A stretch of 32,667 nucleotides of DNA, taken from the NCBI GenBank assembly GCA_903829855.1, contig CAIKRN010000056.1:1-32667 (forward strand). The letters are read 5' to 3'. Of the stretch, positions 22,227-29,768 are shown in pieces. A program made the translations under genes and the position numbers. The number at the start of each line of letters is the position of its first letter. Positions within the stretch are counted from its first letter, which is position 1. The DNA comes from an uncultured Opitutia bacterium (GTDB taxonomy: Bacteria > Verrucomicrobiota > Verrucomicrobiia > Opitutales > UBA953). The notes under the pieces were generated by a model that had not been told where the DNA came from, did no database searches, and saw nothing but the letters and a program-made list of their open reading frames with translations.

Positions 22227-23459
22227 ATGCCCGTATTTAATTACAGTGCCCGCGACGGTGGCGGCAACGTGACCGACGGCACCGTAGATGCACCCAATCG
22301 TCGGGAAGCCCTTCGGCGCCTGCAGGCTCGTGGGTTAAAGCCCAGCAAGGTGGAAGAGTCTGGTGCAGCGATTCGCGCGAAGGAGTCCGCTAAAGAAGGC
22401 GGCGTGGCCGACAAGGATCTGCAGCCGACGAGTGCGGACTGCCTGCCGTTTCTTGAATCCATGGCGGACTTAGTCCGCAGCGGCATGTCGGCGGGTGAGT
22501 CCTTGCGACTCTTGGCCCTGCGCCTGCAGAAATCTCGCCTTCGCACTTTGTGTGCCGGCCTCTGGGCACGCCTGGGCGAAGGGCAAAGCCTCTCTGTCGC
22601 GATGGGTGCTTACCCCAAGGTCTTTGACGGGCAGACGCTCAACCTCATCGCCGCGGGCGAAGCCACGGGGAATCTCCGCGATGTCATCGAACGCCTCATC
22701 TCGCACTTCACCGAGCAGCGGGAATTTCGCCGCAAGCTCGTCTCGGCACTCTCTTACCCTGTCTTCATTTGTTTTGTCGCGGTGGGCGTGATCATTTTCT
22801 TCGTCCTCTTTCTGCTTCCGCGATTGGAGACGCTCCTCAAGTCCCTGGGCGGCGAGATGCCGCTGGCCACGAAGATGCTCATCTGGTTTGCGAACACGCT
22901 TCTCTGGGTCGGGCCAATCTTCGCGATCATCCTGATTGTGGGCGCGATCTTCATTCACGAGTGGCGTAAAAAGGAGGCGGGGATGCTCGCTTCGGATGGC
23001 CTCCTGCTGAAGCTGCCGCTGGCTGGCACTTTCGTGATGCGTGTCTCGGTGCTCAACTTTTGCCACACCTTGGCCGTGTTGCTGGAGAACGGGATTACGA
23101 CCGCCGAGGCCTTGCGTCTCGCCGAAAAGACCGCTCCGAATCGCGCGCTGCGCCAGCAGCTTCGGGAGGCCACCAATCGCGTGTTGGAAGGAGACAGCCT
23201 TTCCAAGGCCTTGGGTCGTACGGGCTATTTCCCGCGCTTGCTCCTCGATCGCGTGGCCGTCGCCGAACAGACGGGCAACCTCGCGCCCGGCTTGCGGGAT
23301 ATTTCGCGCTCTTACCGGGCTGACCTCGATCGCTGGCTCAACACCGTTTCACAGACGATTTCCGCGTCGGTGCTCATCACCGCCTTCTCGTTTGTCGCCT
23401 TTATCGCCTTTGCGATTGTGTCCGCGGTTTTCAAGGTCAGCCAGAGCTTCAGCTTCTGA
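22227..23459 (+). CDS. gspF: Type II secretion inner-membrane platform protein GspF
   Basis: 410 residues, full length. GspF is the polytopic platform protein contacting GspE and GspL. The family layout is clear: a short N-terminal YSARDGGGNVTDGTVDA, GspF domain one (LVRSGMSAGESLRLLA, IAAGEATGNLRDVIERL) with three membrane helices (about 175-200, 220-245 and 380-403), and domain two repeating the same pattern (LLENGITTAEALRLAEKTAP, VAEQTGNLAPGLRDISR). A weak GGAG lies four bases before the ATG. The gene ends 16 bases before the stop of the leftward T2SS operon, so the two operons converge. Confidence 0.96.
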   Translation: MPVFNYSARDGGGNVTDGTVDAPNRREALRRLQARGLKPSKVEESGAAIRAKESAKEGGVADKDLQPTSADCLPFLESMADLVRSGMSAGESLRLLALRLQKSRLRTLCAGLWARLGEGQSLSVAMGAYPKVFDGQTLNLIAAGEATGNLRDVIERLISHFTEQREFRRKLVSALSYPVFICFVAVGVIIFFVLFLLPRLETLLKSLGGEMPLATKMLIWFANTLLWVGPIFAIILIVGAIFIHEWRKKEAGMLASDGLLLKLPLAGTFVMRVSVLNFCHTLAVLLENGITTAEALRLAEKTAPNRALRQQLREATNRVLEGDSLSKALGRTGYFPRLLLDRVAVAEQTGNLAPGLRDISRSYRADLDRWLNTVSQTISASVLITAFSFVAFIAFAIVSAVFKVSQSFSF

Positions 23460-23475
23460 CCGAACTCTCCGGCGG

Positions 23476-24117
23476 TTACTTCGTGGCCGGGGCTGGCGTC
23501 GGTGCGGGCACCGGAGTCAGGGCTGTCCCGGGCGTGGGCGTCTGGGCTGGGCCGGGGATGGGGTCTCCGGGTGCCTTCACTGCTGGCGTAACTTCACCTA
23601 GTAATTCTAAGGCGGTGACTTGGACTTTTAAGGTCACGGTGCCGCCGGCGCCACGGTCCGCCTGCATGGAAAGTTGGGCGATGGCTAGGTAAGGGGCGCG
23701 CACCTTGACGCTTTCGTAGAAGCGCAGGACGCTGGCGATGTCTGCTTTACGGCAGGACATCTGGAGCGAATGAATCGCAAACTTGCCGGCTTTCTGGGGC
23801 GACTTGGGCGATTCGGTGCTGGGGTTGAGCCCCGCTTCGCGCGCAGCATTGACGGCTTCGGCGACGAGCTTGGCTTCATCGTAGCCGTGTCCGGCGTCGA
23901 GCCCTTGAATCGTTCTATCTGCGGCCATCCGAATCTCTTTCTCGCGAGTGGACCAGGATTTTTGGACAGCGACCTCCTCGTCCTTTAATTGCAAGTCATC
24001 CCAGCCTTCGCGGCCGCGGCCGAGGACGTTGGCGCACCAGAAGCCCGCGAGAATCACAAAGAGCCCGAGCGCCATGATGCGCTCGCTGGGCTTTAGGCCG
24101 AAAAATAAATGTTTCAT
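23476..24117 (-). CDS. gspM: GspM-like type II secretion protein
   Basis: 213 residues. A short cytoplasmic N-terminus and one membrane helix (about 14-34, IMALGLFVILAGFWCANVLG) are followed by a helical part (about 40-105) and a ferredoxin-like part (IHSLQMSCRKADIASVLRFY, LAIAQLSMQADRGAGGTVTL). This is the architecture of GspM/PilO. Sequence conservation of GspM is low, so position (last gene after the GspL-like gene, in the T2SS operon) carries much of the evidence. The last 45 or so residues are Pro/Thr/Ala-rich, ending TPTPGTALTPVPAPTPAPAT, and are unusual. The start overlaps gspL by 4 bases. Confidence 0.75.
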   Translation of the reverse strand: MKHLFFGLKPSERIMALGLFVILAGFWCANVLGRGREGWDDLQLKDEEVAVQKSWSTREKEIRMAADRTIQGLDAGHGYDEAKLVAEAVNAAREAGLNPSTESPKSPQKAGKFAIHSLQMSCRKADIASVLRFYESVKVRAPYLAIAQLSMQADRGAGGTVTLKVQVTALELLGEVTPAVKAPGDPIPGPAQTPTPGTALTPVPAPTPAPATK

Positions 24118-25268
24118 TGTTTGGTGGCTTCGGCGGTCTTGAGAAGGTCAGCCTGTTTGAAGACTACTTCGAGGCGGAAGGTCGTCGCGGTGTCACGCAC
24201 CTTGGGTTCGCTGTTGGTGGCGCTTTCGACTTCCGGGATGGCTTTCACGGCCTTCAGGAGGTCGGAGATGTCGCCCGCATTGGGGGTCTTCGCGTCGATC
24301 GTGATGGTCGGCTTGGTGAGCACGCTCGCCTTTTGTTTTTTGGCTTCGCACGTGATGTTGGTGAACTCGACGGTGGCTGGGCGCTTTTCGTTCACGAGGG
24401 CCAGCATTTCTAAAGGAAGTAGGCGCTTGATCCCCAGGTCCGCTAGTCGCGTCGAGATGCCATCGAGCTCTTTAATCTCTTCGATGTTTGGCCGGGCTTT
24501 TTCGATTTGCGCCTCGAGCGAATTGGCGCGTCCCCGGATGAACGCCGTACCGACTTCAGCCACGACGCAGATGACCAGCACGGCCGCGCAGGCTTGGGCG
24601 ACCGTCCACATAATCAAGTTGGCACGCTCTTTCTTTCGACGCGCAGCGAGGAAGTCACTATCCCGGATGTCGGCATCGTCCAGTTGAGCTTTGGAGACCG
24701 TAAAAGTTTCATGGTCTTTAGCGGTGAGGGCTAGGGCGCCCTCGACCATCTGACCCGTTAACAGCCCACTGATGATTTCAACCGCGCAATCGGCAGGGAG
24801 TTCAGCAAGGGCGGCGGCTTCCCGCGCGATGCCTACTTCGTCATGGTCAGCCCGGTCGGTGACGACCACCGCAGTGGGGAGGGAGTCGCCAGCCTTCCAG
24901 GCGAGGGCGGTCAGCCGTTCTTCACCTTGGTGCACCACCACGCCGCCTTCAGCGAGGCGATGGCCGCAGAGGGCAAGAAACTCTGGGATAACCGGGCAGT
25001 TTTCAGGCCAAGCAAAGCTTTCTTCCGGCGTGAAGCGCCGACGGTGGGCGGAGTAGGCGAGGACTTGCTTACCATCGGCGGTAATCACATGGCCGACGAG
25101 CATTTGCTCGAGAGGAAAGGGAGAGAGCGCTTCAAGCTGGAGGTTGACCTGGCTAGTGACATCTGCCCCCTCCACAGCGAAACGGCGGACGAAGAAGCGG
25201 TTGCCTGGAAGCAAAGCAGCTTCACCGTGTGAGTCACTTTTAAGGCTGGGTAGGAAAGCGGGGCTCAT
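24114..25268 (-). CDS. gspL: GspL-like type II secretion protein
   Basis: 384 residues. A cytoplasmic part (1-215) of mixed composition is followed by a membrane helix at 218-240 (LIMWTVAQACAAVLVICVVA) preceded by basic RRKKERAN, then a helical stretch (249-280) and a C-terminal ferredoxin-like domain (ITIDAKTPNAGDISDLLKAV, TFRLEVVFKQ), as in GspL/PilN. GspL couples the GspE ATPase to the inner-membrane platform. The N-terminal part looks like an actin-like GspL/PilM domain (QVNLQLEALSPFPLEQMLVG), though much reduced. Position between gspK and gspM agrees. Start and stop both overlap neighbours by four bases. Confidence 0.78.
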   Translation of the reverse strand: MSPAFLPSLKSDSHGEAALLPGNRFFVRRFAVEGADVTSQVNLQLEALSPFPLEQMLVGHVITADGKQVLAYSAHRRRFTPEESFAWPENCPVIPEFLALCGHRLAEGGVVVHQGEERLTALAWKAGDSLPTAVVVTDRADHDEVGIAREAAALAELPADCAVEIISGLLTGQMVEGALALTAKDHETFTVSKAQLDDADIRDSDFLAARRKKERANLIMWTVAQACAAVLVICVVAEVGTAFIRGRANSLEAQIEKARPNIEEIKELDGISTRLADLGIKRLLPLEMLALVNEKRPATVEFTNITCEAKKQKASVLTKPTITIDAKTPNAGDISDLLKAVKAIPEVESATNSEPKVRDTATTFRLEVVFKQADLLKTAEATKQ

Positions 25269-26509
25269 TTTTTGAGGTTCTGCCTGGCGGCGGGTGTTTC
25301 GGAATGGGTGGGGGCGGGTGGGGCTCCGTTATCTTCCTCCCAGGCGAGAATCTGGAAGGGGTAGTTGATCGTGTTGCTAGCAACTCGGCCACTCATGGTT
25401 GAGGTGCCCAGGGTGGCGGGAGCCTCGATGCCGGGGGTCAGATAGGGAGAGGGCTTGGTAGTAGTCGACCCCGCGGAGGCTGTCGAGGTTCCCGTTGTTC
25501 TTGGAATAGTCGGGGCCCTGATGCTAGTCCGGGATTGGCCGATGCTGGTATCGGTATCCGGGTTGGGGGTGGCCGAGGGGTAGGCCACATCCTGCCGCAC
25601 GGCCACGAGGGCGCTAACCCGACACTTAGAAAGCCCCTCTTTAACGGTGACCCTCACCCACATCAGGATGACTTCATCATCGAACATGCGTAAGGGGGCA
25701 TTGCCCCCGATGAGGAGGCGGACTTCATCCGTCACGCGGAAATAGGGAGGGGTGCCGACGGATTTCCGGCTGATTTCTTTCTGGCGGTCACGGATTTGGC
25801 CGAGCTGGGTCTCGTCGAGACCTTGGGAGAGTAACACGGCGTCTGAGGCGGTGTTAATGTTGGATTGGGGGAAGGTGTAGAGGCTCACGCATGACTTGAA
25901 CGCATCAAAGAGGGGCGTTGAGTGGCCGAGCTCATCGAAGAAGAAATCCTTGGCGACGCCGACGGAACGGAACTCCTCGAAGGTGCGAAATGGTCGTCGG
26001 GCCGGGCGATAAGAAAGGGTGGAGCGCTGGTACGCGGCGTCGGTGGCGGCCTCCTCGATGGATTCATAGGACTTACTTTGCCAGGCGACGAGCGCGTCGG
26101 CCACCTTCTCGGCATCACGTTGCTCCTGGCCGAGCGAGTAGAGTAGTTGGATGAGGTCATTCTTCGTCAGCACGCTCAGTGGCAACTTGGCGGTTTCATC
26201 CTCGTAGGCGAAAGTTACCTCTAGGCCGTCGCGGGCGGGGAAGTGGGCGTAGGCATGGGGATCTTCATAGCCCTGGGATGGTGCGTGGATTTTATTAAGG
26301 TCGATGGCGCGGATTTCGGCGATGACAGCGAGGGCGAGCTCCAGCTCGCTCTGCGCATCCGCCCGCAACCGTTGGCGATCCGCCGCCTGGGTCGACATTT
26401 GGAGCTCCAGCGAATTGTCCTCCATGAAGCGGCCGAGCGATAGCGAGGCCAGGGTGATCAGCACCAGCACGATGATAATGACCGATCCGCGGCGATGACG
26501 CTTCTTCAT
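25265..26509 (-). CDS. gspK: Type II secretion minor pseudopilin GspK
   Basis: 414 residues. Prepilin-type N-terminus MKKRHRRG followed by SVIIIVLVLITLASLSL: cleavage after Gly8 is expected, and residue +5 is Ile rather than Glu, as is usual for GspK, the pseudopilus tip. The body has the GspK large domain (DAQSELELALAVIAEIRA, FAYEDETAKLPLSVL, LVAWQSKSYESIEEAATDAA, FRTFEEFRSVG, SNINTASDAVL). Residues about 305-414 are a Ser/Thr/Pro-rich extension (RTTGTSTASAGSTTTKPSPY) not expected in GspK. It is in the leftward operon between gspJ and gspL. Confidence 0.9.
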   Translation of the reverse strand: MKKRHRRGSVIIIVLVLITLASLSLGRFMEDNSLELQMSTQAADRQRLRADAQSELELALAVIAEIRAIDLNKIHAPSQGYEDPHAYAHFPARDGLEVTFAYEDETAKLPLSVLTKNDLIQLLYSLGQEQRDAEKVADALVAWQSKSYESIEEAATDAAYQRSTLSYRPARRPFRTFEEFRSVGVAKDFFFDELGHSTPLFDAFKSCVSLYTFPQSNINTASDAVLLSQGLDETQLGQIRDRQKEISRKSVGTPPYFRVTDEVRLLIGGNAPLRMFDDEVILMWVRVTVKEGLSKCRVSALVAVRQDVAYPSATPNPDTDTSIGQSRTSIRAPTIPRTTGTSTASAGSTTTKPSPYLTPGIEAPATLGTSTMSGRVASNTINYPFQILAWEEDNGAPPAPTHSETPAARQNLKK

Positions 26510-27189
26510 GGCGTGGAAGCGCCCGAGCGCTTGATGGGAATGTTGATAACGACTTCAGGGTCTACGGGCACCGCGTCCGGGTTCTTCGGCGTGGATTTTA
26601 GTTCGGGGAACTTGAAGATCAGATGGAGGCGCGCCGGCTTGAGCCAAGCCGTGCCCCCGTCGTCATGCTTGGGTTCATCTTCGGTTTTCCACTCCTTGAG
26701 CGTCGCATCGTAATACTCGTAGTGAAGCGCTTTGACGAAGGGGCTGATGACGGTTTCGTGCAAATCAGTTTTCTCGCGCTGTAACTCTAGCCGCGATTGC
26801 CATTGGAAAATCAGACCGCGGTCCGGATCGACAAATACATTGAAATCTACGTCAGGTAGGGGGCCTTCAGGCCAGTCCGCTAATCGCCCAGCGTCCGCGA
26901 GCATGAACGTGAGTCGCGGCTCGGTGGTGCCACTACCGTTGTCGATGTCTTGCAGGCTGACGCCGCTGGCGCCCGGCCCGTAGGTTGCGGATTCGAAGGT
27001 GCGTCGCACCATTTCCGCGACCGCGCGTGAGTGTTGGTCAAAGAGTCGCTGGTCGCGCCCCTTGCCCCAGAGCTCGCCCATGGAGAAAAGAAAAGTGTTC
27101 AGTGAGACCATCAGTGCGCCCAAGAGGGCAAGCGCCACCAGCATTTCGAGCATGGTGAAGCCGCGGCGATTTAGGCGGAGGTGGCTCAT
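26506..27189 (-). CDS. gspJ: Type II secretion minor pseudopilin GspJ
   Basis: 227 residues. Prepilin leader ends at Gly10, then FTMLEMLVALALLGALMVSL with Glu at +5 and a hydrophobic helix typical of type IV pilin-like proteins. The order gspG-H-I-J-K points to GspJ, part of the pseudopilus tip with GspI and GspK. The globular part contains QHSRAVAEMVRRTFESATYG and LHYEYYDATLKEWKTEDEPK, consistent with the GspJ fold of two beta sheets. It should be cleaved by a prepilin peptidase (PilD), which is not in the window. Confidence 0.88.
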   Translation of the reverse strand: MSHLRLNRRGFTMLEMLVALALLGALMVSLNTFLFSMGELWGKGRDQRLFDQHSRAVAEMVRRTFESATYGPGASGVSLQDIDNGSGTTEPRLTFMLADAGRLADWPEGPLPDVDFNVFVDPDRGLIFQWQSRLELQREKTDLHETVISPFVKALHYEYYDATLKEWKTEDEPKHDDGGTAWLKPARLHLIFKFPELKSTPKNPDAVPVDPEVVINIPIKRSGASTP

Positions 27190-27818
27190 TGCTTGCCGGC
27201 ACCTTTGGGCGCGGGGGGTGGAGCTTTACCGCCGCCCGTGGCGCCACCTGGCTGGGTTGGTCCGCCCTTCTTTGGGGTGGGCGGCGTGCCGCTGGGATTC
27301 GCCGCCGTGGGCGGCACGAGTTTCTTTCCAGTGGTTTTGGTGCTCCGGAAGGTGGAATTCCCCAGGGCTTCATCATAGCCACGTTCTTTCAGGAGGCGCT
27401 CTTTCACTTCGTCGCGAATCTTTTGGCGATCCGAAGGAATCGACCAAGTCGGCCTCAGGAGCATGCGTGCTTCGGTGCGCTCAGGGCCGAACTCACCATT
27501 CTCAGTGGCTTGAAACTCGGCGGTCAGCACGACGGCAAAAAGGTCGCTCACCGAAGTGGGCTCGATCTTGCCCTTCCAGCGTGCGGTGCGGTTACCCGGC
27601 AGATGAATTTCGCCACCGGTTTCGACATCGTCGAAGCCCGGGGTCTCTAGCAAGGCCGCCCGACAACGCGCCATATCGTCGAGTGCCTGAAAATCTTGCT
27701 TCATCGCAATGCGGCTCATCAACACGTTGACATAGGCGCCGCCTAGGCTCGCCGCCGCCAAGGCGAAGATGGCGAGGCTGACGAGTACCTCGATCAGGGT
27801 GAAGCCGCGACGTTTCAT
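27186..27818 (-). CDS. gspI: Type II secretion minor pseudopilin GspI
   Basis: 210 residues. Leader MKRRG, then FTLIEVLVSLAIFALAAASL with Glu at +5; cleavage after Gly5. The short leader and a small globular domain of about 120 residues (LDDMARCRAALLETPGFDDV, FAVVLTAEFQATENGEFGP) suit GspI. Typical GspI is about 120-130 residues, so the C-terminal third is extra: a Pro/Gly/Lys-rich low-complexity segment (TAANPSGTPPTPKKGGPTQP onward). It overlaps gspH and gspJ by four bases each. Confidence 0.85.
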   Translation of the reverse strand: MKRRGFTLIEVLVSLAIFALAAASLGGAYVNVLMSRIAMKQDFQALDDMARCRAALLETPGFDDVETGGEIHLPGNRTARWKGKIEPTSVSDLFAVVLTAEFQATENGEFGPERTEARMLLRPTWSIPSDRQKIRDEVKERLLKERGYDEALGNSTFRSTKTTGKKLVPPTAANPSGTPPTPKKGGPTQPGGATGGGKAPPPAPKGAGKQ

Positions 27819-28357
27819 TTGGCGGGCACGGCCGGTAACGGCGCGCAGGTGAGGGGGTCGACCATCCGAATTTGGCGTTCGCCCTTGAAGGTGATTTCAA
27901 GGCGTACGCGGTCGCAGGTGCCATCCGGAAAGAAGCGCATGCGCGTCAGGGATTTCTCCGAGGCGACGCCGCCGAGTAAGATTGCCCCGGCTGATTCCGG
28001 CGGGAGAATCTTGACGGTCTTGTCCTCCATTTTGGGCAGGGTTTCCTCGTGGCGGGGCGTTTCGTCGATGGGGACTTCGTCGCCCCATGTGAAATCTGGG
28101 CTATTGTCATCGGTCGCTCCCGTGGGCGTTAGTTCGATGATGCGGCCGTGGAGCACCGCATTACGCCGTACATTTTGGAGGAGCGCTAGTAAGGCGGTCT
28201 CTGGGTCGGCATCGGTGGCGTTCTTGAGGAGCGCCGATGAGCCGCCGATGAGTACCGCCGCAATCATGGTCATCAGCCCAATCGCCAGCAGCGTCTCCAA
28301 AAGGGTGAAGCCGCCGCGCGCCTTAAGCCCGGTTGGATGCTGCCACGCCGTGTTCAC
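27815..28357 (-). CDS. gspH: Type II secretion minor pseudopilin GspH
   Basis: 180 residues. The leader ends at Gly16 (KARGG), then FTLLETLLAIGLMTMIAAVL with Glu at +5. The globular part (ETALLALLQNVRRNAVLHGR, ILLGGVASEKSLTRMRFFPD, DRVRLEITFKGERQIRMVDP) has the GspH feature of a long helix plus beta sandwich ending in a FFPDG-type motif (GspH/FimT, family form F-x-x-G). It is gspH by position after gspG. Expression should follow the gspG promoter; it overlaps both neighbours by four bases. Confidence 0.87.
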   Translation of the reverse strand: MNTAWQHPTGLKARGGFTLLETLLAIGLMTMIAAVLIGGSSALLKNATDADPETALLALLQNVRRNAVLHGRIIELTPTGATDDNSPDFTWGDEVPIDETPRHEETLPKMEDKTVKILPPESAGAILLGGVASEKSLTRMRFFPDGTCDRVRLEITFKGERQIRMVDPLTCAPLPAVPAK

Positions 28358-28800
28358 CAGTTTCCGATATCGTCTGCCGTGTCTGGCTGCTTATCCCGGC
28401 CCATGGAGAACAAGTCGTAACTGTCGGTGTTATGCGTTCCAGGATAGCGATACTGATAAGGGGTGCCCCACGGATCATTGGGTGCGTTGCCGCCCGGGAC
28501 TTTAATGTACGGGCCCTTCCACTGGTCGGCCTTGCCATCCGGCGCCTTGATGAGCGCTTTGATGCCTTCTTCCGTCGAGGGATAGTCGCCCATGTCGCGG
28601 CGATAACTGAGCAACGGCGCTTCCAGCGAATTGCGCACAAAGATTTTGGCCGCGCCTTCTTGGCCCTGACCGAAGAACTTATCGAGGTTCTGCACGACGA
28701 CGCCCACGAGGAGCGCCATGATGGCGATCGTAATCAGGATTTCGAGCAGCGTGAAGCCCTTGCGGAGTCGACGGGCCGGGTTTTTCTGGAGTGAGGTCAT
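28354..28800 (-). CDS. gspG: Type II secretion major pseudopilin GspG
   Basis: 148 residues. Leader ends at Gly15 (RRLRKG), then FTLLEILITIAIMALLVGVV with Glu at +5. The globular domain has the GspG hallmarks: DMGDYPSTEEGIKALI, WKGPYIKVPG, NDPWGTPYQYRYPG and the calcium-site C-terminus YDLFSMGRDKQPDTADDIGN. It is the main subunit of the periplasmic pseudopilus and needs PilD processing. It is the first of seven genes joined by four-base overlaps. A promoter with the six-base leaderless spacing lies directly upstream. Confidence 0.97.
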   Translation of the reverse strand: MTSLQKNPARRLRKGFTLLEILITIAIMALLVGVVVQNLDKFFGQGQEGAAKIFVRNSLEAPLLSYRRDMGDYPSTEEGIKALIKAPDGKADQWKGPYIKVPGGNAPNDPWGTPYQYRYPGTHNTDSYDLFSMGRDKQPDTADDIGNW

Positions 28801-28806
28801 GTCGGA

Positions 28807-28836
28807 AATATTCGAGCCAGCGTTTTATGGTCGCAA
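28807..28836 (-). promoter_or_regulatory. Predicted leaderless promoter of gspG
   Basis: Minus strand: TTGCGA (28836-28831), 18-base spacer, AATATT (28812-28807), six bases to the ATG at 28800. It lies in the 38-base gap after the GspC-like gene and has no Shine-Dalgarno. Confidence 0.45.
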
Positions 28837-28838
28837 GA

Positions 28839-29486
28839 TTATCGCCGGGTTTTGCCCGTGGTCGGGGCAGCGGCACCCGTCCCGTCCCCGCCACGATTTT
28901 TGGCGACGACGCCTTCACCGGCGGCGGCTCCCCCTGGGCCGCCTTGGCCGCCGCGACCGAAACGGTCGCGCATCGACTGACGGAAGGCTTCGATTTGTTC
29001 AGGCGTAAGATTGGCCATATTAATACCGCCGGGAGCACCGGGAGCGCCGCCTTGCGTCGCGGCAATGCCGTTGGTCACGGTGGTCATGGGCACGGCCGCA
29101 GGGCCCGCATACTTCACGACGATCGCCTGATGGAGCTCCATCCGCTGGGGCTGCCCAGCGTTGTCGACGAGGAGCGCCTCGTTGGCGGCATCGAAGCCCT
29201 TGATGACGACCGGCACGTTGACGGAAGCAGCCTCCCCTTCGGCGACCCAGCTCGACTGCTTGGTCTGAAGATTATAAATGCTGTAATAGGAAACGCCGCG
29301 GTCGACATACATGCCGCGGAATTCGAGGGTGCCAGGGGCAGCATTGGCCAGCCCGCCCGCTGCCGCGGCGCCGAAGGGGGAGTTTTTAACCAAGCCCTCA
29401 AGGTCTATGGCTGAAGCGGATCCCATCATGCCTAGAAGGGTGGCGGCAACGAGGGAACTGGCGGTAAGTCTGTGCAGGGTAAACAT
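28839..29486 (-). CDS. GspC-like secreted or anchored protein
   Basis: 215 residues from the ATG at 29486; an ATG 69 bases upstream would add a poor N-terminus. The signal sequence MFTLHRLTASSLVAATLLGM ends in SASA, with cleavage likely after Ala26 (or it stays as an anchor). Residues about 50-120 (LEFRGMYVDRGVSYYSIYN, WVAEGEAASVNVPVVIKGFD, LLVDNAGQPQRMEL) have the beta-strand pattern of the GspC/PilP HR domain, which contacts the secretin GspD. Position just upstream of gspG also points to GspC. The C-terminal part (LTPEQIEAFRQSMRDRFG, then Gly-rich) is unrelated to GspC. Assignment is tentative. Confidence 0.55.
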   Translation of the reverse strand: MFTLHRLTASSLVAATLLGMMGSASAIDLEGLVKNSPFGAAAAGGLANAAPGTLEFRGMYVDRGVSYYSIYNLQTKQSSWVAEGEAASVNVPVVIKGFDAANEALLVDNAGQPQRMELHQAIVVKYAGPAAVPMTTVTNGIAATQGGAPGAPGGINMANLTPEQIEAFRQSMRDRFGRGGQGGPGGAAAGEGVVAKNRGGDGTGAAAPTTGKTRR

Positions 29487-29589
29487 CTTCGGAAAGGGGA
29501 GGGGGTAACTCTCAAACACCAAGCGATGGCTTAGGTTTCTAACTTCCTCCGGCATCTTGGTACTCGTGCCCCTTTAATCGAGGACTTTT

Positions 29590-29613
29590 GCCATAAAACA
29601 GCAGTTTTATGGC
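29590..29613. promoter_or_regulatory. Perfect 10-bp inverted repeat, operator candidate
   Basis: GCCATAAAAC (29590-29599) and GTTTTATGGC (29604-29613) flank an AGCA centre in the AT-rich divergent region between the GspC-like and cytochrome c genes. No T-run follows on either strand, so a terminator is unlikely. It could bind a dimeric regulator. The rest of the region (29487-29768) holds AT-rich DNA and no gene. Confidence 0.4.
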
Positions 29614-29768
29614 GGAATCGATGAAGCGTTTAAGGCAAAACACCAGATTTTTTGATGTAAAACATTGAACACCAAGAGTATACTGATTTTAGCAGTTATT
29701 TTACATAATTTCGACTAATCGGGCCTTTGGTTTGCAACCTTACGCCACAGGTTTTGTCTTTGTGTTGA

